Of a stretch of 64,000 bases of DNA, positions 27,606 to 35,844 are shown piece after piece; the stretch's first letter is position 1; each line of letters opens with the position of its first letter. Source of the DNA: Acinetobacter radioresistens DSM 6976 = NBRC 102413 = CIP 103788. Its GTDB lineage: Bacteria; Pseudomonadota; Gammaproteobacteria; Pseudomonadales; Moraxellaceae. The translations under genes were made by a program, and so were the position numbers. The notes under the pieces were generated by a model, which saw only the letters and a program-made list of their open reading frames with translations, did no database searches and was not told where the DNA came from. The stretch covers positions 2,170,001 to 2,234,000 of the forward strand of contig NZ_AP019740.1 of the NCBI RefSeq assembly GCF_006757745.1. The letters are read 5' to 3'.

Positions 27606-28946
27606 TCATTTTTTCGCTCTCCAGGCAGCCTGAACCTGACCGGCAATTTTTGGATAATCCATCACAAAACGTATATGTGAAACTATTCCTGTTTTTAAGG
27701 TTTTATCATCTACCATAAAGTAGGGACTATGGTTAGGGGCTGCCTTGTGCATGTCCTGATCGGTTGGGGTAGCCCTTAGAAATACAAATAAAGCTGGCAT
27801 GATCTGTCCATAATACGCGAAGTCCTCACTGGCACTTTCATTTTATTCCAGCACATGAACTTTATTCTCCCCTACAACTGACTTTAAACTGGAAGCCATA
27901 AGGTGAGTTAAAGTTTTATCATTAAGTGTCACAGGAGCATAAGCAGAAATTTCTATCTTGGTCTGAACATCATTGGCTTTTGCAGTACGATCAATCATTT
28001 CAGGCAAGCTCTTTAAATATTCTGGCGAATGTCTTCACGATTGGAGCGGATAGTTCCGGTCATTGATACCTGTTCCGATGTAATATTGCCACTGGTTCCT
28101 CCCTGAATCTGACCTATACTTATAACGCCCATGCCCTTGCTAAGATCAGTACCACGCGATACCAGTGTTTGCATGTTCTGAATAATGTCTGCTGCAGCAA
28201 CAATCGAGTCTCTTCCTTTCCATGGCATGGAACCATGAACCTGTTGGCCGTTTAAAGTAATCCGGACACCATCAGCACTATTTAAGACAGCTCCATCTTT
28301 ATAATATAAGTGGCCACTTGGCATACCTGCCATAACATGCAATCCAAAAATCACTTCTGGCTTTGAATTACTCAATGCACCATCTGCGATCATTTTTCTT
28401 GAACCCACCTGTTCGTCCTGACTAAAATTATCAATATCTGCTCTCCCTTCTTCGGTAGGCTGGAAAACAAATACAACTGTACCTGCAACTTTTTCCCTAT
28501 GTTCAGCCAAAACTTGCGCAGCACCCAATAACATAGCAGTATGAGCATCATGGCCACATGCGTGGGCAACTGGCGTTATTTTACCCTGATATAACCCTGT
28601 GGCCTGACTGGCAAAAGAAACCGGAGCTTTTTTGCATAGGTAAAACGTCCATGTCGGCACGTAGTGCAATGAACGGTCCGGGTCTTCCTCCTTTCAGTAC
28701 ACCTATAATACCTGTTTTTGCGAAGCCTTTTTTAACCTCAACACCATAGGTATTAAGTTCTTTTTGTACCAGTTCAGAGGTTTTAAATTTTAAATTTCCC
28801 AACTCGGGATTTGCATGAATATAGTGTCTTAACTGGATAGTATGAGGTTCAACTTTCATAGCGGCTTGGTTAATCCAGTCTACATAGGCTAAATGTTGTA
28901 TACTTAATATAAGATTTATAATTATAAAACTCTTTTTTAAATACAT
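27606..28946 (-). pseudogene. Decayed M20-family amidohydrolase (hippurate hydrolase-like)
   Basis: An amidohydrolase split by three lesions. The signal-peptide start (ATG at 28946) leads into IALRADMDVLPM. An extra base in an A6 tract (28628-28633) then shifts the frame; the next stretch carries the metal site HACGHDAHTAMLL and QPTEEGRADI. A missing base in a T-run near 28015-28017 shifts it again after DIRQNI. An in-frame TAA at 27843-27845 interrupts the region before NESASEDFAYY. The rest continues to AAPNHSPYFMVDD. Put together, it would be a full-length periplasmic M20 peptidase/amidohydrolase. The two indels lie in homopolymers and could be sequencing errors, but the nonsense codon could not arise that way. 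Confidence 0.88.
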
Positions 28947-29787
28947 GAAATATTCCTATTTTAATCGTTAAAATTATTCATTTTTCAATGTTTAAGATTA
29001 AAGTAAATTAATAAAAAATATCTTACAGTTTTTTATAATGAATTATATTTTATTCTTAACTACTCTTAATACCTTTTATATATAAAAATATAATCATAAG
29101 GTTCCAAGATGCATAAGATTAACCAAAAAAAATACAAGGTATTTTTTAAAAAAAATTATTATAAATACAATTAAACTATTAATTAAAAATTTTTATAGGA
29201 AGATAAAATAGTATTTCTCACATGTATATTGCAGTATAAATCAATATATTCCAGATTAATAATAATTATTATTTTATATATTTCTCAAGACTTTATAAAA
29301 ATAATACACATATTTATAATCCTTCAGAGCCATAATTATTAGCTAGTTTTACTTTTCTAATTTTTAGTTTAATATTATAATGAATATTATAACCTTTTCG
29401 ATATATAATCATTTTATTTTCAACTCCAAGTTTTATAATATTTAGAATATAACATTATATTATTTATATAAGATTTACTCCAAAATAGATATACATATGA
29501 CTGATAAAAATATAATGATTCAACTTTAATAATAAAATCAGACAATATATTGTTACAGTCTATCACTTTTTAATCATTGCCGTAGTGGCAGAATTTTTTA
29601 GTTGCTCTGTTATAGCTGCGAGCTGATACTAAAATAAGATTGTGATAGTATAAAGTCTGGTTAAGGGTACAGAGCCAAATTATCTTATTGGGACAATATA
29701 ACATGTTAATAATAAGATAGCTGTCTGATCAGTTTATAGATCATCAGTCTTTAAATCGATTTAACTTGGAAAGTAATTGAAATTATT
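28947..29787. other. Gene-free, extremely AT-rich region before fau
   Basis: About 840 bases with no supportable gene. From 28947 to about 29560 the DNA is mostly A and T with many short AT palindromes. From about 29575 the composition becomes more balanced, with a small hairpin (TGCCGTAGTGGCA). The fau promoter must lie in the last part. I see no insertion-sequence ends or direct repeats that I can define by eye. Confidence 0.6.
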
Positions 29788-30369
29788 ATGTCCACTTCTC
29801 TTCACTCTTTACGGCGATCTCTGCGTTCTCAACGCCGCCAAGTCAGTATTTTTGAGCATCGGCAATCTGAACAAAGAGTGCTGACACATCTTATAAAAAT
29901 GCCAAGGTTTCAACATGCTAATAAAATCGGTATTTACCTGAATGCTTTTGGTGAAATCCATACACGTAAAATTATTGAGTACTGTTTTAAAAAAGGTAAG
30001 AAAGTTTACTTACCTATGATCTGCAACATGAATCAAAAACTAGTTTGGGTTTCTATAAGTCGTGATCAGTATCGTAATCAGTGCTTTGCCTATCATCCAT
30101 TAGGCATGAAGGAGCCCATGGCAGGCCGTGGCTGTAATGTTACTGTATTAGATTTAATTTTAATGCCGTTGCTTGCTTGTGACTCTAGCGGGACACGCAT
30201 TGGTATGGGCGGAGGCTATTATGATCGTACCTTGGCTCAGGCCGCACAGTATCCGTACCGGTTAGGAGTAGCACATGATTTCCAGTTTATTCCCTCAAGA
30301 TTAAAGCGAGAAAAATGGGATCAACCTTTAAATGCATTAGTTACACCTACGAAAATACATTATTTTTAA
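29788..30369 (+). CDS. fau: 5-formyltetrahydrofolate cyclo-ligase
   Basis: A 193-aa enzyme (YgfA/MTHFS) that converts 5-formyl-THF to 5,10-methenyl-THF with ATP. The N-terminal LRRSLRSQRRQVS motif, the central IGIYLNAFGEIHTRKII and the diagnostic GTRIGMGGGYYDRTL substrate/ATP loop are present, then YRLGVAHDFQF and the C-terminal WDQPLNALVTP. E. coli has zapA-ssrS-fau contiguous; here an 8-kb block separates 6S RNA from fau. AT-rich DNA precedes it; the Shine-Dalgarno is weak. Confidence 0.95.
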   Translation: MSTSLHSLRRSLRSQRRQVSIFEHRQSEQRVLTHLIKMPRFQHANKIGIYLNAFGEIHTRKIIEYCFKKGKKVYLPMICNMNQKLVWVSISRDQYRNQCFAYHPLGMKEPMAGRGCNVTVLDLILMPLLACDSSGTRIGMGGGYYDRTLAQAAQYPYRLGVAHDFQFIPSRLKREKWDQPLNALVTPTKIHYF

Positions 30370-30451
30370 TCTTAACTATACGTTTAACTTGTTTAAAACT
30401 ATGAACTTTTCATATCTCACCTAAAAATAAAACAATTTATCTGCATGGGCC

Positions 30452-30483
30452 CTTGTATTTTTTAAATTACCCATCACTATAAA
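30452..30483 (+). promoter_or_regulatory. Candidate promoter of lon (heat-shock sigma-32-like or sigma-70)
   Basis: CTTGTA (30452-30457) and ACCCATCA (30469-30476) resemble the CTTGAA and CCCCATNT elements of sigma-32 promoters, with a short spacer. TTGTAT and TATAAA (30478-30483) could alternatively be a sigma-70 promoter with a long 19-base spacer. lon is heat-shock controlled in E. coli. Confidence 0.35.
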
Positions 30484-30521
30484 AGTCATGGCAACACCGT
30501 TGTCACTCATTAGGAGTGCCC

Positions 30522-32948
30522 ATGTCCGAATATCTTATGAATGAACAAACCTTAGAGCCTCAGGTTCCAAGTGTATTACCACTATTAGCGCTACGTGATG
30601 TGGTGGTGTATCCACACATGCAAATTGCGTTATTTGTGGGTCGTGAAAAATCGATCAATGCAGTTGATGTGGCTCGTAACAGTGACAATTTAGTATTTGT
30701 AGTTGCACAAAGAGATTCGCTTACAGAAGAAATTGATCACGACAACCTTTATCAATACGGTACTGTCGCGAAGATTGTGCAAGTTGTGAATCATGAAAAT
30801 GATGAAAACTGTATTAAAGTCCTGATTGAAGGCCTGCATCGCTCTAAACTTACCCGTATTATTGACTCAGAAGAATATCTGAGCGCTGAGCATACTCTTA
30901 GTCCAATGACTGTAGAGTCTAGCGAGGAAGAGCAAGATGCCCGCCTGCAAGATTTGCGTACCTTGTTTGCCCAGTATGCTGAAGCAAAATTGCGTAATGC
31001 GCGTGAGCTGATTGCGGCGGCCAATAAAATTGAAGATCTGCTGCAACTGTTATTCTTTGTTGCGACTCGAGTTCCACTTAATATTGAAGTGAAACAGAAG
31101 TTCCTTGAACATGATGAGTTCGAAGTTCATCTGCAAGAACTGATGACTTATCTGCTTCAGCAATCTGAAGAACAACAGCTAGAACAGACCTTGCATGATT
31201 CAGTTAAACGCCAGATGGAAAAGAATCAGCGTGAATATTTCCTGAATGAAAAAATGAAAGTTATTCAGCGCGAACTCTCTGACATGAATGGTGGCGCTGA
31301 AGATGATGTGGCCGAGATTGAAAAACGTCTCGCAGAAGCTGATCTGCCAGAACATGTACGCAAAAAAGCTGAAGCTGAATTCCGTAAGCTAAAAGCGATG
31401 CAACCGGCTTCAAGTGAAGCGGCTGTGGTACGTAACTATCTGGAAGTTATTTTAGATACACCGTGGAACAAGGCTAGCAAAGTTAGTATTAACCTGAATA
31501 AAGCTCAGGAAATCCTGGATGCTGACCACTATGGCCTAGATGAAGTAAAACAGCGTATCGTTGAGTATCTTGCAGTACAGTCGCGTGTGAAAAAGCTGCG
31601 TGGACCAATCCTCTGTCTGGTTGGCCCCCCAGGTGTAGGTAAAACCTCTCTTGGTGAATCTATTGCTAAAGCTACAGGTCGTGAATTTGTGCGTATGGCT
31701 TTAGGTGGCGTGCGTGATGAAGCTGAAATACGTGGACACCGTCGTACTTATATTGGTGCGATGCCAGGTAAAATTGTGCAGTCCCTGACAAAAGTCGGCG
31801 TTAAGAATCCGCTGTTTTTGCTTGATGAAATTGACAAGATGGCACAGGATTATCGAGGTGACCCTGCTTCTGCATTACTTGAAGTGCTTGACCCGTCGCA
31901 GAACCACAAGTTCAATGACCATTACCTTGATTTGGATCTTGACCTGTCTGAAGTCATGTTTATCTGTACTGCAAACAGTATGGATATTCCGGGTCCATTA
32001 CTTGACCGTATGGAAGTCATCCGTTTGCCGGGCTATACCGAAGACGAAAAAGTAAATATTGCTGATCGTTATTTGGTACCCAAAGCGATTAAAGATAACG
32101 GGTTACGTGCTAAAGAGTTAACAGTACATGAAGAAGCGATTCGTGACATCGTACGTCGTTATACTCGTGAAGCAGGTGTACGTAGTCTTGAGCGTGAAGT
32201 TTCCAAAATTGCGCGAAAAGTCGTGAAAGAAGCCGTGAGCAAGAAAGCCAAAAATCTGCATGTCGATGTTACTGCAGAAAACTTGCCAGATTATCTGGGT
32301 GTACACAAGTTTGACTTTGGCATGGCGGAAGAAGAAGCCCAAGTTGGCCGTGTAAATGGTCTGGCATGGACTTCGGTCGGTGGTGAATTACTGACTATTG
32401 AAGTTGCAGCAGTTAAAGGTAAAGGTAAATTCATTACTACCGGTTCTTTGGGTGATGTTATGAAAGAATCGATTACTGCGGCTATGACAGTAGTGCGTAC
32501 CCGTGCAGATGAACTTGGAATTGAGGCATCGCGTTTTGAAGAAACGGATGTACACGTTCACTTGCCTGAAGGTGCAACACCAAAAGATGGCCCATCTGCC
32601 GGTCTTGCTTTAACTACTGCACTTGTTTCAGCATTTACTGGTATTGCAATTCGAGCAGATATTGCAATGACAGGTGAAACCAGTCTGGGTGGTCGTGCAA
32701 TGCGTATTGGTGGGTTGAAAGAAAAATTGCTTGCTGCCCACCGTGGAGGTATCAAGCTGGTTTTCATTCCACAAGAGAACGTACGTGATCTTGCAGAAAT
32801 TCCAGAAAATGTGAAGGAAGGGCTAGAAATCAAGGCAGTGAAAAGTATCGATGAGATATTGCCACTTGCTTTAACCTCTATGCCAAAACCTCTTCCAAAG
32901 CAACCTCTGGTAAAACCAGTTGAAGAGTCAAATACAGCCCGCCACTAA
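30522..32948 (+). CDS. lon: ATP-dependent protease Lon
   Basis: An 808-aa AAA+ serine protease that degrades misfolded and regulatory proteins in the cytoplasm. The N-terminal substrate domain (LPLLALRDVVVYPHM) is followed by the ATPase with Walker A GPPGVGKTSL, Walker B LFLLDEIDKM and the arginine-rich GVRDEAEIRGHRRTY loop. The protease domain has the catalytic Ser in KDGPSAGLA and the Lys in GGLKEKLLAA. The ATG at 30522 has AGGAG five bases upstream and is preferred over an upstream GTG. Length is close to E. coli Lon (784 aa). A strong terminator follows. Confidence 0.97.
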   Translation: MSEYLMNEQTLEPQVPSVLPLLALRDVVVYPHMQIALFVGREKSINAVDVARNSDNLVFVVAQRDSLTEEIDHDNLYQYGTVAKIVQVVNHENDENCIKVLIEGLHRSKLTRIIDSEEYLSAEHTLSPMTVESSEEEQDARLQDLRTLFAQYAEAKLRNARELIAAANKIEDLLQLLFFVATRVPLNIEVKQKFLEHDEFEVHLQELMTYLLQQSEEQQLEQTLHDSVKRQMEKNQREYFLNEKMKVIQRELSDMNGGAEDDVAEIEKRLAEADLPEHVRKKAEAEFRKLKAMQPASSEAAVVRNYLEVILDTPWNKASKVSINLNKAQEILDADHYGLDEVKQRIVEYLAVQSRVKKLRGPILCLVGPPGVGKTSLGESIAKATGREFVRMALGGVRDEAEIRGHRRTYIGAMPGKIVQSLTKVGVKNPLFLLDEIDKMAQDYRGDPASALLEVLDPSQNHKFNDHYLDLDLDLSEVMFICTANSMDIPGPLLDRMEVIRLPGYTEDEKVNIADRYLVPKAIKDNGLRAKELTVHEEAIRDIVRRYTREAGVRSLEREVSKIARKVVKEAVSKKAKNLHVDVTAENLPDYLGVHKFDFGMAEEEAQVGRVNGLAWTSVGGELLTIEVAAVKGKGKFITTGSLGDVMKESITAAMTVVRTRADELGIEASRFEETDVHVHLPEGATPKDGPSAGLALTTALVSAFTGIAIRADIAMTGETSLGGRAMRIGGLKEKLLAAHRGGIKLVFIPQENVRDLAEIPENVKEGLEIKAVKSIDEILPLALTSMPKPLPKQPLVKPVEESNTARH

Positions 32949-32960
32949 GGGTAAATAAGA

Positions 32961-32986
32961 AAAAGAGAGCTTCGGCTCTCTTTTTT
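32961..32986 (+). terminator. Rho-independent terminator of lon
   Basis: The stem GAGAGC-TTCG-GCTCTC has a stable UUCG tetraloop, flanked by A4 and a run of six T. Confidence 0.92.
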
Positions 32987-33065
32987 GTGTTAAAAAATGT
33001 ATATATAGTATGTGTAGCCTTTATTTTAGCTTGAAAAAGCTGAGCAGTTTCCCCATCTTATTCAG

Positions 33066-33189
33066 TATAGACATACGGTTCTGTGGGTTTTAATTTTTCT
33101 CACAACGTACACTAAATGGCCATCTGTATCTCCAGACGGATGGCCTATTTCGCAGTCCTTTTAGCCCCTTTTAAGGACTGCGTTTTTTT
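33066..33189 (+). ncRNA. Candidate small RNA between lon and the M28 peptidase gene
   Basis: Two strong hairpins lie outside any gene. The first (33118-33145) is a 10-bp stem, GGCCATCTGT with ACGGATGGCC. The second (33151-33182) pairs CGCAGTCCTT with AAGGACTGCG and is followed by seven T, a classic terminator on the plus strand. lon already has its own terminator 165 bases upstream, so this one ends something else. TATAGA at 33066-33071 is a possible -10 box, with no good -35. If it is used, the RNA would be about 110 bases. Alternatively it is a second lon terminator. Confidence 0.4.
33151..33189 (+). terminator. Strong plus-strand terminator with no assigned gene
   Basis: A 10-bp perfect stem, CGCAGTCCTT and AAGGACTGCG, is followed by T7. 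On the minus strand no T-run follows the stem, so it does not serve the convergent peptidase gene. Confidence 0.85.
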
Positions 33190-33207
33190 GTCTTAAATAC
33201 TTTAATT

Positions 33208-34158
33208 TTAGAAGTTAGATTCAAGAATGGTAGAGGCTAAGCCGTTAATTACCTGAGCCATCTTTACAGTATCAAGCTTATCAATACGGTCCTCTTGTGT
33301 ATGGTAAAACTTGTTGCGGTATTTTCCGGTATCTGTAATCAGAATTGCCGGAATATCAAATTGCCAATAGTTAAAATGGTCAGAAAAGTCTGCCCCTGCC
33401 AGAAATGAAGGTGTTACCATACGCTGGCAATCCAGCTGGTTTAACTTCTGCATTGATGCACAGTAAGCATTCCCGATTTCACTTGACTGTATATTACTTA
33501 AGGTTGCAATAAAATTAGCATGACTTGGATATATCCATTTCATGCCTGCCGGATACTGCTGTACATTCTTAATATCATAGTAGCCTATCATATCAAGTAT
33601 GAAAGCTGCCTTAATCTGCTCTTTTTGCTGCTGTACCGATTTGGCATGAATATAACTTCCCATTTGTGCAGTTTTAAAAAATGGCTGCTCTTTTAAGGTA
33701 TAAAAGACAAATTCGATATTATGCTTTAAGGAAGAGCGCTCTGCTGCCAGAATGCGTGCTATTTCAAGTACACCGGCGACTCCGGAGGCGTTGGCATCTG
33801 CTCCAGAAGTTTTTTCAAAAGCATCATAATGCGCACCGATAATTATTTTATCTGAGCGGCCAACATTGATATAGCACAAGACATTTCGATAATTTTTTCC
33901 GTATACTTCATAAGTCTGATAGTTACAGGGTATACCGAACAGACGCATCTGCTCTTTTAATCCTGCTGATATCCGATTAAGTTCCTCTACATTTTTATAA
34001 TTTCGTGCAACTCCCGGCCGAATAATCTGGTTCATGTAAACTGTTAGATTAGAAGGATCTGCCTGCTTAAAAGATGTGCTTAGATCAGCTGCTGCTACAC
34101 ATGAAAAAAAACCACTTATAATTAAAATTAAGTATCTGTATATCAACCGATTCCACAT
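33208..34158 (-). CDS. M28 family metallopeptidase with altered active site
   Basis: A 316-aa exported aminopeptidase-like protein with a signal peptide ending near residue 24 (VAAA). The M28 zinc ligands are visible: H110 (GAHYDAF), D121 (GADANASG), E157, the Asp in FILDMIGYYD and the His in FSDHFNYW. The catalytic Glu, normally the first Glu of a paired EE, is Lys156 here (TLKEQPFF). Related proteins read LEEPPFF at this place. A single G-to-A change would explain the Lys. The protein may thus be a binding protein or a weak enzyme. It is convergent with lon, with an unassigned hairpin region between. Confidence 0.85.
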   Translation of the reverse strand: MWNRLIYRYLILIISGFFSCVAAADLSTSFKQADPSNLTVYMNQIIRPGVARNYKNVEELNRISAGLKEQMRLFGIPCNYQTYEVYGKNYRNVLCYINVGRSDKIIIGAHYDAFEKTSGADANASGVAGVLEIARILAAERSSLKHNIEFVFYTLKEQPFFKTAQMGSYIHAKSVQQQKEQIKAAFILDMIGYYDIKNVQQYPAGMKWIYPSHANFIATLSNIQSSEIGNAYCASMQKLNQLDCQRMVTPSFLAGADFSDHFNYWQFDIPAILITDTGKYRNKFYHTQEDRIDKLDTVKMAQVINGLASTILESNF

Positions 34159-34312
34159 TCGCTTATTTTTCCATTTGTTATCATGACAGGCTTGTTGTTC
34201 GTATGGGCAACCTGCCCTTCTGGTTATTTTCCAGCTTCATTATGTCTTTTTGTATCAGTACAGATAGCATTTCAACGTTATAATAATGTTATTTTGATAC
34301 CAAACAGCAGTT

Positions 34313-34792
34313 ATGAAAATCCGTATTTTAACCATAGGTCAAAAAATGCCAGCTTGGGTTTTGACTGGCTTTGAAGATTACTTCAAACGTATTCAACCGT
34401 TTGTACAAACTCAGGTCATTGAGTTACCCATGGCTAAACGCGGCAAGAATGACTCAGACGCAGATATATTAAAATATTGCCAGATTGAGGGTGAAAGTAT
34501 TCTCGCTACGCTTAAACCCAGCGAAATTCTGATTGCTCTAGAAGTGGGTGGAAAAGAGCTCAGCACCGAGAAGCTGGCTGAAACAATGAAAGGCTGGATG
34601 CTTGAAGGACACGATATAGCTCTGGCAATCGGTGGACCGGATGGGCTTTCAGATCAAGTCCGTAAAACAGCAGCTTGGCACTGGTCACTCTCCAAGCTGA
34701 CTTTACCTCACCCTTTAGTCCGAGTGATGTTGATCGAACAGCTTTATCGGGCAATGAGTATTAATCATAATCATCCTTATCATCGCGCTTGA
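34313..34792 (+). CDS. rlmH: 23S rRNA (pseudouridine(1915)-N(3))-methyltransferase RlmH
   Basis: A 159-aa SPOUT-class methyltransferase modifying helix 69 of 23S rRNA. Motifs include the N-terminal KIRILTIGQKMPAWV, LEVGGKELSTEKLA, the SAM-binding knot IALAIGGPDGLSDQV and the C-terminal SKLTLPHPLVRVMLIEQLYRA followed by HPYHR. Length equals that of E. coli RlmH (155 aa). In many bacteria it sits with rsfS and mrdA; here it stands alone, with mrdA 8.6 kb away. Confidence 0.97.
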   Translation: MKIRILTIGQKMPAWVLTGFEDYFKRIQPFVQTQVIELPMAKRGKNDSDADILKYCQIEGESILATLKPSEILIALEVGGKELSTEKLAETMKGWMLEGHDIALAIGGPDGLSDQVRKTAAWHWSLSKLTLPHPLVRVMLIEQLYRAMSINHNHPYHRA

Positions 34793-34909
34793 ATATTCTT
34801 AATCCCATAATTGCATTTTTGAAACATACCGTTGAAATAAAGCTTCTTTAATAAGCGGCTTTTTTTCTGCATCATGAAGTTTAATTTAAATTGCTCAGGT
34901 CAGGCGCTC

Positions 34910-35686
34910 ATGAATTTACAGACTCTCCCCGGTTTATTTATTTCGCATGGTTCTCCCATGCTCGCTCTTGATCCGGAACAGGTGGGACCTGCCTTAGAAC
35001 GTTTGAGCATTAACCTGCCTAAACCGGAAGCTATTATTGTAATGTCGGCTCACTGGGAAAGTCAGGCCCTGGAAGTGAGTATAGCAACGCGTCCCGAAAC
35101 CTGGCATGATTTTCGTGGCTTTCCAGCCGAGCTTTATGAAATTCACTATCGTGCTCCGGGTAACCCGGAACTGGCCGAAGAAATTTTGCATCTGTTTGCT
35201 GAAGCACAGATACAGGCACATGCAAACAATATCCGCCCGCGTGACCATGGTGTCTGGATGCCTTTATTGCACATGTATCCCGAAGCAGAAATTCCGGTAA
35301 TCGAGATTTCGCTGCCTATGGGCATGAGTGCTGATGAGATTTATCAAATTGGGCAGGTGCTGGCGCCTCTACGTGAACGACAAATTTTATTGATTGGTTC
35401 AGGTAACATTACTCATAATCTGGCCGAGTTAAACTGGCACGGTAATACGTCTGAAGTACCTGAATGGGCTTCGACTTTTCGCAACCATGTGGTGAGTAAA
35501 CTTAGCCATAGCAGTTATGATGAAGTACTTGAATGGCAACATTTGCCTTATATTGCACGGAATCATCCCACTCTTGAGCATTTAGCTCCCCTTTTCTTTG
35601 CTATGGGTACTGGCTCAAGATTCAGTTTGGTTCATAGCAGTTTTTCTATGGGGGCTCTAGGAATGGATATTTACAGGTTTGATTAG
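34910..35686 (+). CDS. ygiD: LigB-type dioxygenase (YgiD, 4,5-DOPA-extradiol-dioxygenase-like)
   Basis: A 258-aa member of the class III extradiol dioxygenase family. Metal-binding and active-site histidines appear in LFISHGSPMLAL, VMSAHWES, PRDHGVWMPLLHMYP and GSGNITHNL. E. coli YgiD, of similar size, opens the ring of L-DOPA in vitro; its physiological substrate is not known. The ATG at 34910 gives the family N-terminus (MNLQTLPGLF) and has an AGG eight bases before it; an ATG 12 codons upstream is less likely. It follows rlmH by 117 bases and is probably a separate unit. Confidence 0.88.
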   Translation: MNLQTLPGLFISHGSPMLALDPEQVGPALERLSINLPKPEAIIVMSAHWESQALEVSIATRPETWHDFRGFPAELYEIHYRAPGNPELAEEILHLFAEAQIQAHANNIRPRDHGVWMPLLHMYPEAEIPVIEISLPMGMSADEIYQIGQVLAPLRERQILLIGSGNITHNLAELNWHGNTSEVPEWASTFRNHVVSKLSHSSYDEVLEWQHLPYIARNHPTLEHLAPLFFAMGTGSRFSLVHSSFSMGALGMDIYRFD

Positions 35687-35763
35687 TACAAATATTCACT
35701 ATGATTAGAAAAACTTCATTTGAAACCCTCATTTGAAGTTACAAAACAATACGTTTTAAAACT

Positions 35764-35787
35764 AAAAACCTAACCAGTCCGGTTTTT
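35764..35787 (+). terminator. Probable terminator of the ygiD-like gene
   Basis: AAAAACC and GGTTTTT are separated by ten bases, giving a seven-pair stem that ends in a T-run. The stem is short and mostly A-T, so confidence is moderate. Confidence 0.45.
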
Positions 35788-35844
35788 ATGAGCTGAACGA
35801 TGCCTTAAGCTATGCTCTAATTTAGTTGTAACAAAAGATTTAAA

